From: Streptomyces sp. NBC_01335
GTDB lineage: Bacteria; Actinomycetota; Actinomycetes; Streptomycetales; Streptomycetaceae
NCBI RefSeq assembly: GCF_035953295.1
Contig: NZ_CP108370.1
Coordinates: 1,922,001 to 1,986,000 of the forward strand
Reading direction: 5' to 3'
DNA length: 64,000 bases
The notes beneath the pieces were generated by a model. The model was not told the origin of the DNA and did no database searches. It saw only the letters and a list, made by a program, of their open reading frames with translations. Below are positions 28,932 through 36,169 of this stretch, piece after piece. The translations under genes and the position numbers were made by a program. Numbering within the stretch: the first letter of the stretch is position 1; each line of letters begins with the position of its first letter.

Positions 28932-30388
28932 TGGCGGACACGCACCGGGGTCCGGGCCCCCGTGGCGGGGTGGCCGGCGACGAAGCGGACGGCGGCAGAG
29001 GCACCCTGCGGGCGGCCCTGGGCGGGCTGACCACCCGGGGGCGCTCCTTCCTGGCCGCCGGGATCGCCGCCGCGATCTGCGCCTACGTCCTGGGCCAGGC
29101 CGATCTGCTCCGGGTCGGCCTGCTGCTCGCCGTGCTGCCACTCGTCTGCGTCGCCGCGCTCCACCGCACCCGTTACCGGGTCGTCGGCACGCGGTGGCTG
29201 TCGCCCTCGCGGGTGCCGGCGGGTTCGGAGGCGCGGGTGCACCTGCGGGTGGACAACGCCTCCCGGCTTCCCTCCGGGCTGCTGATGCTGCAGGACCGCG
29301 TTCCGTACGTGCTCGGCCCGAGGCCCCGTTTCGTGCTGGACCGGGTCGAGGCCGGCGGGCGGCGGGAGGTCTCCTACCGGGTCCGCTCGGACCTGCGGGG
29401 CCGGTACCCGCTGGGGCCGTTGCAGCTGCGGCTCGCCGACCCGTTCGGAATGTGCGAGCTGACCCGCTCCTTCAGCGCCCACGACACCCTGGTGGTGATC
29501 CCCCGCACCCAGGCCCTCCCCCCGCTCCGGCTCACCGGGGCGGCCTCCGGCTACGGCGACGGGCGTCAGCGGTCGCTCGCCCAGGCGGGCGAGGACGACG
29601 TGCTGCCGCGCGGTTACCGGCACGGCGACGACCTGCGCCGGGTCCACTGGCGCTCCACCGCCCGTTACGGCGAGCTGATGGTGCGCCGTGAGGAGCAGCC
29701 CCAGCGGGCGCGGGCCTCGGTGCTGCTGGACACCCGGCGGGAGGCCTTCCGTGGCTCCGGGCCGGAGTCGGCGTTCGAGTGGGCGGTGGCCGCGGCGGCC
29801 TCCGCGCTGGCGCACCTGGTGGAGCGGGGCTTCGCGGTGCGGCTGCTGACGGACGAGGGCGGTGCGATGCCCGGTGGCGGTGCGATGCCGGGTGGCGGCG
29901 GAAGCGGATTTTCCGGTTCGGCCGGATCTTTCGGTTCCTCCGGTTCCTCGGGTTCCTCCGGTTCGGAGCACGCGTCCGCCGAGGCGGCCGGGCTGATGAT
30001 GGACACCCTCGCGGTCGTCGAGCACTCCGACGCCGGCGGCCTGGGCGGCGCGCACGAGGTGCTGCGCGGCGGCCACGAGGGCCTGCTGCTCGCCTTCCTG
30101 GGCGACCTCGACGAGGAGCAGGTGGCGGTCGCGGCGGCCATGCGGCGGCGCAGCGGTGCGGCCGTCGCGTTCGTGCTGGACGGCGAGGAGTGGGCGCCGG
30201 GCGCGGGTCCGGCGCCGGCGACCCCGTTCGCGGAGCGGCTGCGGCTGCTGCGCGAAGCGGGCTGGACAGCGGTTCCGGTGCCGCCCGGGGCGGACCTCGC
30301 CCAGGTGTGGCAGCGGGCCGGACAGCCCGGTGACACCCAGCCCGCCGGTGGCGGCGCTGCGACAGGTTTCTCCGGAGGATGGTCATGA
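28931..30388 (+). CDS. DUF58 domain membrane protein with Gly/Ser-rich insert
   Basis: The 485-residue protein has two close N-terminal membrane helices (about residues 40-78), then a beta-rich region and the DUF58 signature RRVHWRSTARYGELMVR. DUF58 proteins are the usual partner of MoxR ATPases and often contain a von Willebrand-like fold. A Gly/Ser/Phe-rich low-complexity stretch (about residues 312-345) interrupts the C-terminal part; it is probably a flexible loop. ATG 28931 overlaps the moxR TGA by one base. A GTG one codon earlier is possible. Function is unknown beyond association. Confidence 0.9.
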   Translation: MADTHRGPGPRGGVAGDEADGGRGTLRAALGGLTTRGRSFLAAGIAAAICAYVLGQADLLRVGLLLAVLPLVCVAALHRTRYRVVGTRWLSPSRVPAGSEARVHLRVDNASRLPSGLLMLQDRVPYVLGPRPRFVLDRVEAGGRREVSYRVRSDLRGRYPLGPLQLRLADPFGMCELTRSFSAHDTLVVIPRTQALPPLRLTGAASGYGDGRQRSLAQAGEDDVLPRGYRHGDDLRRVHWRSTARYGELMVRREEQPQRARASVLLDTRREAFRGSGPESAFEWAVAAAASALAHLVERGFAVRLLTDEGGAMPGGGAMPGGGGSGFSGSAGSFGSSGSSGSSGSEHASAEAAGLMMDTLAVVEHSDAGGLGGAHEVLRGGHEGLLLAFLGDLDEEQVAVAAAMRRRSGAAVAFVLDGEEWAPGAGPAPATPFAERLRLLREAGWTAVPVPPGADLAQVWQRAGQPGDTQPAGGGAATGFSGGWS

Positions 30389-32778
30389 GCGGTCCCGTCC
30401 GGCTCGCCCTGTGCGCCTACGCGGCGACGCTGCTGGCGGCGGGGGCGCTGCTGCCCCTGGTCGACCCCTGGACGTGGGTGTTCGAGGCCGCGCTGCTGCT
30501 CGCGGTGCAGAGCGCGGCGGGGGCGCTGGCGCGGCGGTTCGTGCCGGCGCGCCCGGTGGCCGTCGGGGTGCAGGTGCTGGTCGCGCTGGTACTGCTGACG
30601 GCCGCGTTCGCCGGCGACCGGGCGCTGCTCGGGGTGCTGCCCGGCCCGGGTGCCGTCCAGTGGCTGGGTGACCTGCTGACGGCGGGGGCGGACGACGTCG
30701 GCCGGTACGCGATCCCCGCGCCCATGACGGACGGCATCAAGCTGCTGCTGGTCGGCGGGGTCCTGCTGATCGGGCTGCTGGTCGACGTGCTGGCGGTGAC
30801 CCTGCGGGCCGCCGCACCGGCCGGGCTCCCGCTGCTCGCGCTGTACTCGGTGGCGGCGGGGCTCTCCGACGGTGGGGCGAGCCGGCTGTGGTTCGTGCTG
30901 GCGGCCTCGGGCTATCTGCTGCTCCTGCTGGCCGAGGGCCGGGACCGTACCGCCCAGTGGGGGCGGCTCTTCGCCGGCCCGGCGCGCGGCGGCCCCGCGC
31001 CCGGGGCCCGGGTGAAGTCCCCGGTGCGGACCGGGCGCCGGATCGGGGCGCTGGCGCTGGGCGTCGCGCTGGTGGTCCCGGTCGCACTGCCGGCGCTCGG
31101 CGGCGGTCTGCTGGACGGCCTGGGCGCGGGCAACGGGCGGGGTGGCGGCGGGGGCACGATCTCGGCGGTGAACCCGCTGGTCTCCCTCCAGGACAACCTC
31201 AACCAGGCGGAGAACCGGGAGGTGCTGAGGTACCGCTCCGAGGACGGTGCCGCGCAGGGGTCCTATCTGCGCATCCTCTCGCTCGACCGGTTCACCGGGG
31301 CCGAGTGGCTGCCGTCCAAGCGGGCGCTGCGGGACGTACCGAACCGGCTTCCGCAGCCGGCGGGTCTCGGGCAGGACGTCGTCACCACCGAGGTCACCTC
31401 CCAGATCACCGCGTCCGACGACTACCGGCAGGACTACCTGCCGATGCCGTATCCGGCGACCAAGGTCCGTATCGACGGCCGCTGGCGGTACGAGCCCGAG
31501 GGGCGGACCCTCATCGGCGACGGCGGCCAGACGACGGGCGGAGCGCGGTACCAGGTCAGCAGCCTGGTGGTGGAGCCGACGGCGGCGCAGCTCGCGTCGG
31601 CCGGGCTGCCCCCGGCGGACCTGACCCTGGAGTACACCGAGGTGCCGGCGTCCCTGCCGGACGTGGTGGCGGAGACCGCCGCGCAGGTCACGCAGGGCTC
31701 GGCCAACCACTACGAGCAGGCCGTGGCGTTGCAGGACTGGTTCGCGCAGAACGGCGGTTTCACCTACGACACGTCGGTGAACTCGGGCACCGGGACGGCG
31801 GCGATCGGGCGGTTCCTCAAGAACCGGCGCGGCTTCTGCGTGCACTTCTCGTTCGCCATGGCGGCGATGGCCCGGACGCTGGGTATCCCGGCACGGGTCG
31901 CGGTGGGCTTCACTCCGGGGACGACGCAGGCGGACGGGTCGGTCTCGGTGGGGCTGCGGGACGCCCACGCCTGGCCGGAGCTGTACTTCCAGGGCGTGGG
32001 GTGGACGCGCTTCGAGCCGACCCCCACGCGGGGCTCGGTGCCCTCGTACACGGTGCCCCAGGCACCCACCGGGTCCACCGACACGTCGGCCGCTCCGACC
32101 GCTTCGGCCTCGGCGCAGCCCTCGGCCGCCCCGTCCGCCTCGGAGAGCTGCTCGGCGCTGGTGCGCAAGGAGGGTGCCTGCGGGCCCTCGGCGGCACCGG
32201 TCGCCGCGAACACGGCCGGGCCGGGGTTCCCGCTGGGCACGGTGGCCCTGGTGGCGCTCGGCGTGGTGCTGGTCGTGCTGCTCCCGCTGTCGCCGCTGCT
32301 GTGGCGGACCCGGCAGCGGCGTCGCCGGCTGTACGGGTCGGGCGGGCGGACTCCCGCGGACGCGGCGGCGAGAACGCTGGCGGTCTGGCGGGAGGTCACG
32401 GACACGGCCTGGGACCACGGGATCGTCCCGGACGAGGCGCTGACCCCGCGCCGGGCCGCCGAGCGCGTCGTGCGGCTGGGCGGGCTGGAGGGTGAGGCCG
32501 CTGCGGCCCTGCACCGGGTGGCGGGAGCCGTGGAGCAGGTGCTGTACGCGCCCCGGGCGCAGCAGCCCGCCCGGCTGTCCGAGGACGCGGTGCTGGTACG
32601 GGCGGGGCTGGCCGCCCGCGCGGGCCGGCCGGCGCGGCTCCGGGCCGCGCTCGCTCCCCGCTCGGCCGTCCGGGTGGTGTGGGCGGTCTCGGAACGCCGG
32701 ACGGCGCTGGCGGGACGGTTCGCGGAGCGGATGGCGGCGGCCGGCCGCTCCCTCCGCCCGTCCCGGTCCCGGGGCTGA
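30385..32778 (+). CDS. Transglutaminase-domain (TgpA-like) multi-pass membrane protein
   Basis: This 797-residue protein has about six N-terminal membrane helices (residues 1-230) and an extracytoplasmic transglutaminase-like domain. One more helix lies near residues 613-638, followed by a cytosolic C-terminal domain. The catalytic cysteine is C485 (RGFCVHFS) and the histidine H528 (DAHAWPE). A Ser/Ala/Thr-rich linker precedes the last helix. TgpA-type enzymes may cut or cross-link peptides at the cell surface; the substrate is unknown. The start overlaps the DUF58 stop as ATGA, with GGAGG six bases upstream. Confidence 0.92.
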   Translation: MSGPVRLALCAYAATLLAAGALLPLVDPWTWVFEAALLLAVQSAAGALARRFVPARPVAVGVQVLVALVLLTAAFAGDRALLGVLPGPGAVQWLGDLLTAGADDVGRYAIPAPMTDGIKLLLVGGVLLIGLLVDVLAVTLRAAAPAGLPLLALYSVAAGLSDGGASRLWFVLAASGYLLLLLAEGRDRTAQWGRLFAGPARGGPAPGARVKSPVRTGRRIGALALGVALVVPVALPALGGGLLDGLGAGNGRGGGGGTISAVNPLVSLQDNLNQAENREVLRYRSEDGAAQGSYLRILSLDRFTGAEWLPSKRALRDVPNRLPQPAGLGQDVVTTEVTSQITASDDYRQDYLPMPYPATKVRIDGRWRYEPEGRTLIGDGGQTTGGARYQVSSLVVEPTAAQLASAGLPPADLTLEYTEVPASLPDVVAETAAQVTQGSANHYEQAVALQDWFAQNGGFTYDTSVNSGTGTAAIGRFLKNRRGFCVHFSFAMAAMARTLGIPARVAVGFTPGTTQADGSVSVGLRDAHAWPELYFQGVGWTRFEPTPTRGSVPSYTVPQAPTGSTDTSAAPTASASAQPSAAPSASESCSALVRKEGACGPSAAPVAANTAGPGFPLGTVALVALGVVLVVLLPLSPLLWRTRQRRRRLYGSGGRTPADAAARTLAVWREVTDTAWDHGIVPDEALTPRRAAERVVRLGGLEGEAAAALHRVAGAVEQVLYAPRAQQPARLSEDAVLVRAGLAARAGRPARLRAALAPRSAVRVVWAVSERRTALAGRFAERMAAAGRSLRPSRSRG

Positions 32779-32814
32779 GGCCGGGGGCCCGGGGCTGGTC
32801 CCGGTGGTCCGGGC

Positions 32815-32851
32815 GGGCGGGCCGTGCACCCCTGCGGGGCACGGCCCGCCC
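32815..32851 (+). terminator. Terminator of the moxR operon
   Basis: A perfect 13-base-pair stem (32815-32827 with 32839-32851) whose loop can add further pairs lies 36 bases after the stop codon. Confidence 0.7.
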
Positions 32852-32883
32852 GGCGTACCCCGTCGCCTCGCGACGGCCCCGGT

Positions 32884-32931
32884 TGCACATGACGGAGGGG
32901 CGGCCCCCGGGTGCACATGACGGAGGGGCGG
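32884..32931. repeat. 20-base direct repeat, two copies at 28-base spacing
   Basis: Identical 20-base copies occupy 32884-32903 and 32912-32931. The second copy forms the left arm of the following hairpin. Confidence 0.85.
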
Positions 32932-32961
32932 GACGCGTCGTGCGCGTCCCGCCCCTCCGTC
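32919..32961. terminator. Bidirectional 19-bp hairpin between convergent genes
   Basis: A perfect 19-base-pair stem (32919-32937 with 32943-32961) and a five-base loop lie between the converging transglutaminase operon and the DUF3040 gene. Confidence 0.75.
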
Positions 32962-32980
32962 GTACGTTCTTACGGCGTAT

Positions 32981-33028
32981 CGGCCCTACGTCGTACCGGC
33001 CCTACGTCGTACCGGCCCTACGTCGTAC
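32981..33028. repeat. Three perfect 16-base tandem repeats
   Basis: CGGCCCTACGTCGTAC is repeated three times without mismatch. Each unit includes the palindrome TACGTCGTA-like core. It lies in the convergent gap, just downstream of the DUF3040 stop on the minus strand. Confidence 0.9.
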
Positions 33029-33060
33029 GACCCCGCCCGGCTGACCGGGCGGGGGAAGAC

Positions 33061-33453
33061 TCACTGGCCCTGTTCGTCGCGGCGGCGCTGCCACCGTTGC
33101 TCGATGCGGTTCATCACGGACCGGCGCTGCCTGGGCCCGCGCCCGGCGGCCGGTGCGCCGCGCTGCGGCTGCTCCCCGGGCTTGGGCGCCCTGCGCCAGC
33201 CGGTGACCGCGAGAACGGCACAGCCGAGCATGACGAGGAAGCCGACCACGCTGATCCAGATCTGCTGGGCGACCATTCCGGACATCAGGAGCGCGATACC
33301 CACCAGAAATCCAGCGACCGCCTGGTAAACCCGTCGCCGGGTGTACGTACGCAGCCCGCTTCCCTCAAGCGCTGTCGCGAACTTGGGATCTTCGGCGTAC
33401 AGCGCTCGCTCCATCTGCTCGAGCATGCGCTGCTCGTGCTCCGAGAGCGGCAC
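33061..33453 (-). CDS. DUF3040 small membrane protein
   Basis: The 130-residue protein starts VPLSEHEQRMLEQMERALYAEDPKF, the DUF3040 hallmark. It has two adjacent membrane helices (about residues 40-85) and a basic Arg/Gln/Pro-rich C-terminus. Function is unknown; it is widespread in actinobacteria, often near the division cluster. GTG 33453 is supported by GGAGG five bases upstream; the much longer open frame upstream is not coding. Confidence 0.9.
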   Translation of the reverse strand: MPLSEHEQRMLEQMERALYAEDPKFATALEGSGLRTYTRRRVYQAVAGFLVGIALLMSGMVAQQIWISVVGFLVMLGCAVLAVTGWRRAPKPGEQPQRGAPAAGRGPRQRRSVMNRIEQRWQRRRDEQGQ

Positions 33454-33758
33454 GGAGTCCTCCTCGTCGTCGGCCGCGGGGGCGACCGGTAAGCGGCCCT
33501 TCCAGGATAGGCAGGGATTCGCCCCCGGGAAACCCGCGCCCACCAGCCAGCAGCCAGTCCGTACCGCCATGTCGGTTCGGCCCTTGAGGCGTTGATTCCC
33601 CGGTGGCCGATCCGTCATGCCGGATCCTGTCACCCGATCATACGGGGCCGGGGCCCGGATCGGGGGCCCGGAGCGGGAGGGGATGCACCGAGTGCGCCCG
33701 CCTTCGCGGTGCCGGTCGGCCGCTCCCCCGTCACCCGGTGTTCCCCGGCGGGCCGCCG
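33454..33758. other. Intergenic region upstream of the DUF3040 gene
   Basis: This 305-base stretch separates the methyltransferase stop from the DUF3040 start, both on the minus strand. A plausible minus-strand promoter is TTTCCC, 17 bases, then TATCCT (33509-33504). I see no gene and no strong terminator. Confidence 0.5.
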
Positions 33759-34517
33759 TCAGGCCCGGCGCTCGCCCAGGACGTGCAACTGGGTGGCGAC
33801 CGAGTGGAAGGCAGGCAGCTCGGCGGCGGCCGCCTCCAGCTTCAGCAGAGCCTCCATCGCGCCCGGTTCGGTGTCCACCAGCACACCGGGGACCAGGTCT
33901 GCGAAGACCCGCACACCGTGCACCGAGGCGACGTCGAGACCCGCGTCGCGGATCAGTCCGGAGAGCTGGTCGGCGGTGAACCTGTGGGGCACCGGGTCGG
34001 CGTCCCCCCAGCGGCCCGACGGGTCGGTGAGCGCCCGGCGGGCCTCCACGAAGTGACCGGCGAGGGCGCGGGCCAGCACGGCGCCGCCCGAGCCCGCGGT
34101 GAGCAGGCTGAGGGCGCCGGACGGGCGGAGCGCCCCGACCGCGTTCCGTACGCCTTCGGCCGGGTCGTCCACGTACTCCAGGACGCCGTGGCAGAGCGCC
34201 GCGTCGAAGGTGCCGCGCTCCACCACCTCGAACAGCCCGAGGATGTCGCCCTGGACCCCTCGGACCCGGTCGGCGACGCCCGCCTCGTCGGCCCGGCGCT
34301 CCAGCGCGAAGAGGGCGTCGGGGCTGGGGTCGACGACGGTGACGCGGTGGCCCAGCCGGGCGGCGGGCACGGCAAAGTTGCCGGTGCCGCCTCCGGTGTC
34401 CAGGACTTCCAGGCTGTCGCTGCCGGTCGCCTTCACCTGACGGTCGAGGGCGCCTTTGAGGACCTCCCAGACCACGGCGGTACGGAGGGAGGCGCGGGGG
34501 CGCGGCTGGTCCGACAC
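33759..34517 (-). CDS. Class I SAM-dependent methyltransferase
   Basis: The 252-residue protein has the SAM motif I VLDTGGGTGNFAVPAA, the acidic residue after the next strand (VVDPSPDAL), and motif FDAALCHGVLEYV. It is a Rossmann-fold methyltransferase of the type acting on small molecules such as quinones or lipids, but the substrate cannot be read. A GTG start with GAGGAG upstream is used. Its place between the DUF3040 and HEPN genes is conserved in streptomycetes as far as I recall. Confidence 0.88.
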   Translation of the reverse strand: MSDQPRPRASLRTAVVWEVLKGALDRQVKATGSDSLEVLDTGGGTGNFAVPAARLGHRVTVVDPSPDALFALERRADEAGVADRVRGVQGDILGLFEVVERGTFDAALCHGVLEYVDDPAEGVRNAVGALRPSGALSLLTAGSGGAVLARALAGHFVEARRALTDPSGRWGDADPVPHRFTADQLSGLIRDAGLDVASVHGVRVFADLVPGVLVDTEPGAMEALLKLEAAAAELPAFHSVATQLHVLGERRA

Positions 34518-34664
34518 GGCAGATGACTCCTCGGCACAATGCCGCTGCGGGCGGCGGAGCGTGAACGGTGCAGGTGGTGCGGGTGCGCTCCTACCCTATT
34601 GCCTCCCGCTTGCCACCTCCCCCTCCCGCTCCGCCGCCCCGCGCACCGTCCGCAGGGAGCGCCG

Positions 34665-35192
34665 TCACCCCGCGCCGGGGCGCCCCCTCCTCGGCTGCGG
34701 GAGAGCGGGGTGGAGCCTGAGCAGCCGCTCCACCAGCCGCAGGAACATCGCCACGTCGCGCAGCAGGTCGTCGGCGTCCCGGCGGCTCGCCGCGCCGGGG
34801 AGACCGGCCTCGGCACGGGCCCGGCGCCCGGCCCCGGAGGCGAAGAGTGCGCTCCACTCGGTGAGCTCCGGCGCTATCTCCGGGAGCACCTCCCACGCGC
34901 TGCGGATGCGCTCGCGGTGGCGCTTGGAGGTCTCGGGGCGGCCGCGGGCGGCGAGTACCGCGGCCGCGGCGCGCAGGGCGGCGAGATGCGCGGTGGCGTA
35001 CCGCTCGTTGGGGACGTCGAGGACGGCGGCCTCGGTCAGGCCCGCGTGGGCCTTGGCGAGGAGATCGAGGGCGGCAGGCGGGGCCCCGGCGCGGCGCGAC
35101 ACGGGGTGGACGTCGTCGGGCGGACCGGTGGGTGAGGGGGCAGGGCTGCCTGCGCGGCGCCCCGGGGCGGCAGCTGCGGACGAGCTGGCCAT
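34665..35192 (-). CDS. SAV_6107-type HEPN domain protein
   Basis: The 175-residue product matches the SAV_6107-type HEPN family (LDLLAKAHAGLTEAAVLDVPNERYATAHLAALRAAA, written here in parts: LDLLAKAHAGL, NERYATAHLAALRA). The domain is a helical bundle found in ribonucleases and nucleotide-binding partners. I do not see a clear RX4-6H RNase motif, so catalysis is doubtful. The first 45 residues are Ala/Pro/Ser-rich. ATG 35192 has AGGAGG six bases upstream. It is divergent from the ABC/YhgE/TetR unit and shares the 200-base control region. Confidence 0.85.
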   Translation of the reverse strand: MASSSAAAAPGRRAGSPAPSPTGPPDDVHPVSRRAGAPPAALDLLAKAHAGLTEAAVLDVPNERYATAHLAALRAAAAVLAARGRPETSKRHRERIRSAWEVLPEIAPELTEWSALFASGAGRRARAEAGLPGAASRRDADDLLRDVAMFLRLVERLLRLHPALPQPRRGRPGAG

Positions 35193-35324
35193 GACGATCC
35201 TCCTGTCGTCTGTGACGGCTCGGTGGCCGTATGTGTCCATGGTGGCGGGTACCACTGACAATCCGGTTCAAGCCCCATTGACCTGGCCTTTTGCTTCCGG
35301 CGTGCATTCCGGCTACTTTTTTGC

Positions 35325-35338
35325 ACTGACCAGTCAGT
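35325..35338. promoter_or_regulatory. Palindromic operator, likely for the TetR protein encoded at 38344
   Basis: ACTGACCAGTCAGT is a perfect 14-base palindrome (six plus six with a CA centre), flanked by T-rich and A-rich runs. It is 55 bases before the ABC-like gene start. The size and form suit TetR-family operators. Confidence 0.6.
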
Positions 35339-35392
35339 TCAAAAACACTGTCGGGCGGCCTAGAACGCCGGGCAGCGCGAAGAGAGGGAGCG

Positions 35393-36169
35393 ATGGCGGA
35401 CGAAGAACCGGCGGCCACGTCGCGCGGCGCGGCCGTGGAGGTACGGGGCCTCGGGTTGCGGGGCCCGCGCGGGTGGGCGTTCCGGGGTGTGGCGTTCGAC
35501 GCCGCGCCCGGCACCCTCACCGCCCTGGCCGGCCCCTCGGGCTCGGGCCGCACCTCGCTGCTGCTGGCGCTCACCGGCCGGATGCGGACGGCGGAGGGCC
35601 GTGCGAGCACCGGCGGCTACCCACTCCCGGGCAGGCTCGCGGCAGTCCGCAGGATCACCGCGCTCGGACCGGTCCCCGGCGTCAGTGAGCTCGAAGGGGC
35701 CCTCACCGTCACCGAGCATCTGCGGGAGCGCGCCCTGCTCCGGAGCCGGTACACCGGTCCCGTCCGGGCGCTGCTCCGGCCGCGCCGGGAGCGCGCGGCG
35801 GTGGGCGAACGGATCACCGAGGTGGTGAAGGACGCCGGGCTCGACCTCACCGCCCTGCCGAAGGCCGGGCGGACCCAGGCCCGGGACCTGGGGCGGCTGG
35901 ACGCCCTGCGGCTCTCCGTGGCCCTGGCCCTGCTGGACGAGCCCCGGCTGCTCGCGGTCGACGACACCGACCTGGGGCTCGACGCGGCGGACCGGGCGGC
36001 GGCCTGGGAGCTGCTGCGCACCGTCGCCGCCCGGGGCACGACCGTGCTCGCGGTGTGCGCCGAGGCCCCCGAGGGCGTCCCGGCCGTACGCACCGGCCCG
36101 GACACGGAACCCGGCACCGTTGACGAGAAGGAGGCCGGCGATGCGCGCGACGGGTCTGGCCAGGCTTGA
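35393..36169 (+). CDS. ABC-transporter ATPase-like protein with degenerate motifs
   Basis: The 258-residue protein aligns with ABC ATPases but key residues differ. Walker A is GPSGSGRTS (residues 47-55), with R53 in place of the invariant lysine. Walker B ends VDD (D190-D191), with Asp instead of the catalytic Glu, and no LSGGQ signature is visible (LGRLDALR at the expected place). It starts a plus-strand unit with YhgE/Pip and TetR proteins. It overlaps the YhgE gene by 29 bases. It may be a regulatory or structural subunit rather than an active pump motor. Confidence 0.82.
   Translation: MADEEPAATSRGAAVEVRGLGLRGPRGWAFRGVAFDAAPGTLTALAGPSGSGRTSLLLALTGRMRTAEGRASTGGYPLPGRLAAVRRITALGPVPGVSELEGALTVTEHLRERALLRSRYTGPVRALLRPRRERAAVGERITEVVKDAGLDLTALPKAGRTQARDLGRLDALRLSVALALLDEPRLLAVDDTDLGLDAADRAAAWELLRTVAARGTTVLAVCAEAPEGVPAVRTGPDTEPGTVDEKEAGDARDGSGQA

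Noticed and set aside
29665..32916. A 1,083-codon minus-strand open frame over the DUF58 and transglutaminase genes
   Set aside because: Composition is dominated by Arg, Pro, His and Gln with no motif or ribosome-binding site; the plus-strand genes have clear active-site residues.
32981..33028. CRISPR-like array
   Set aside because: The 16-base units are directly adjacent with no spacers and no cas genes; it is a simple tandem repeat. The same holds for 52958-53036 and 60304-60429.
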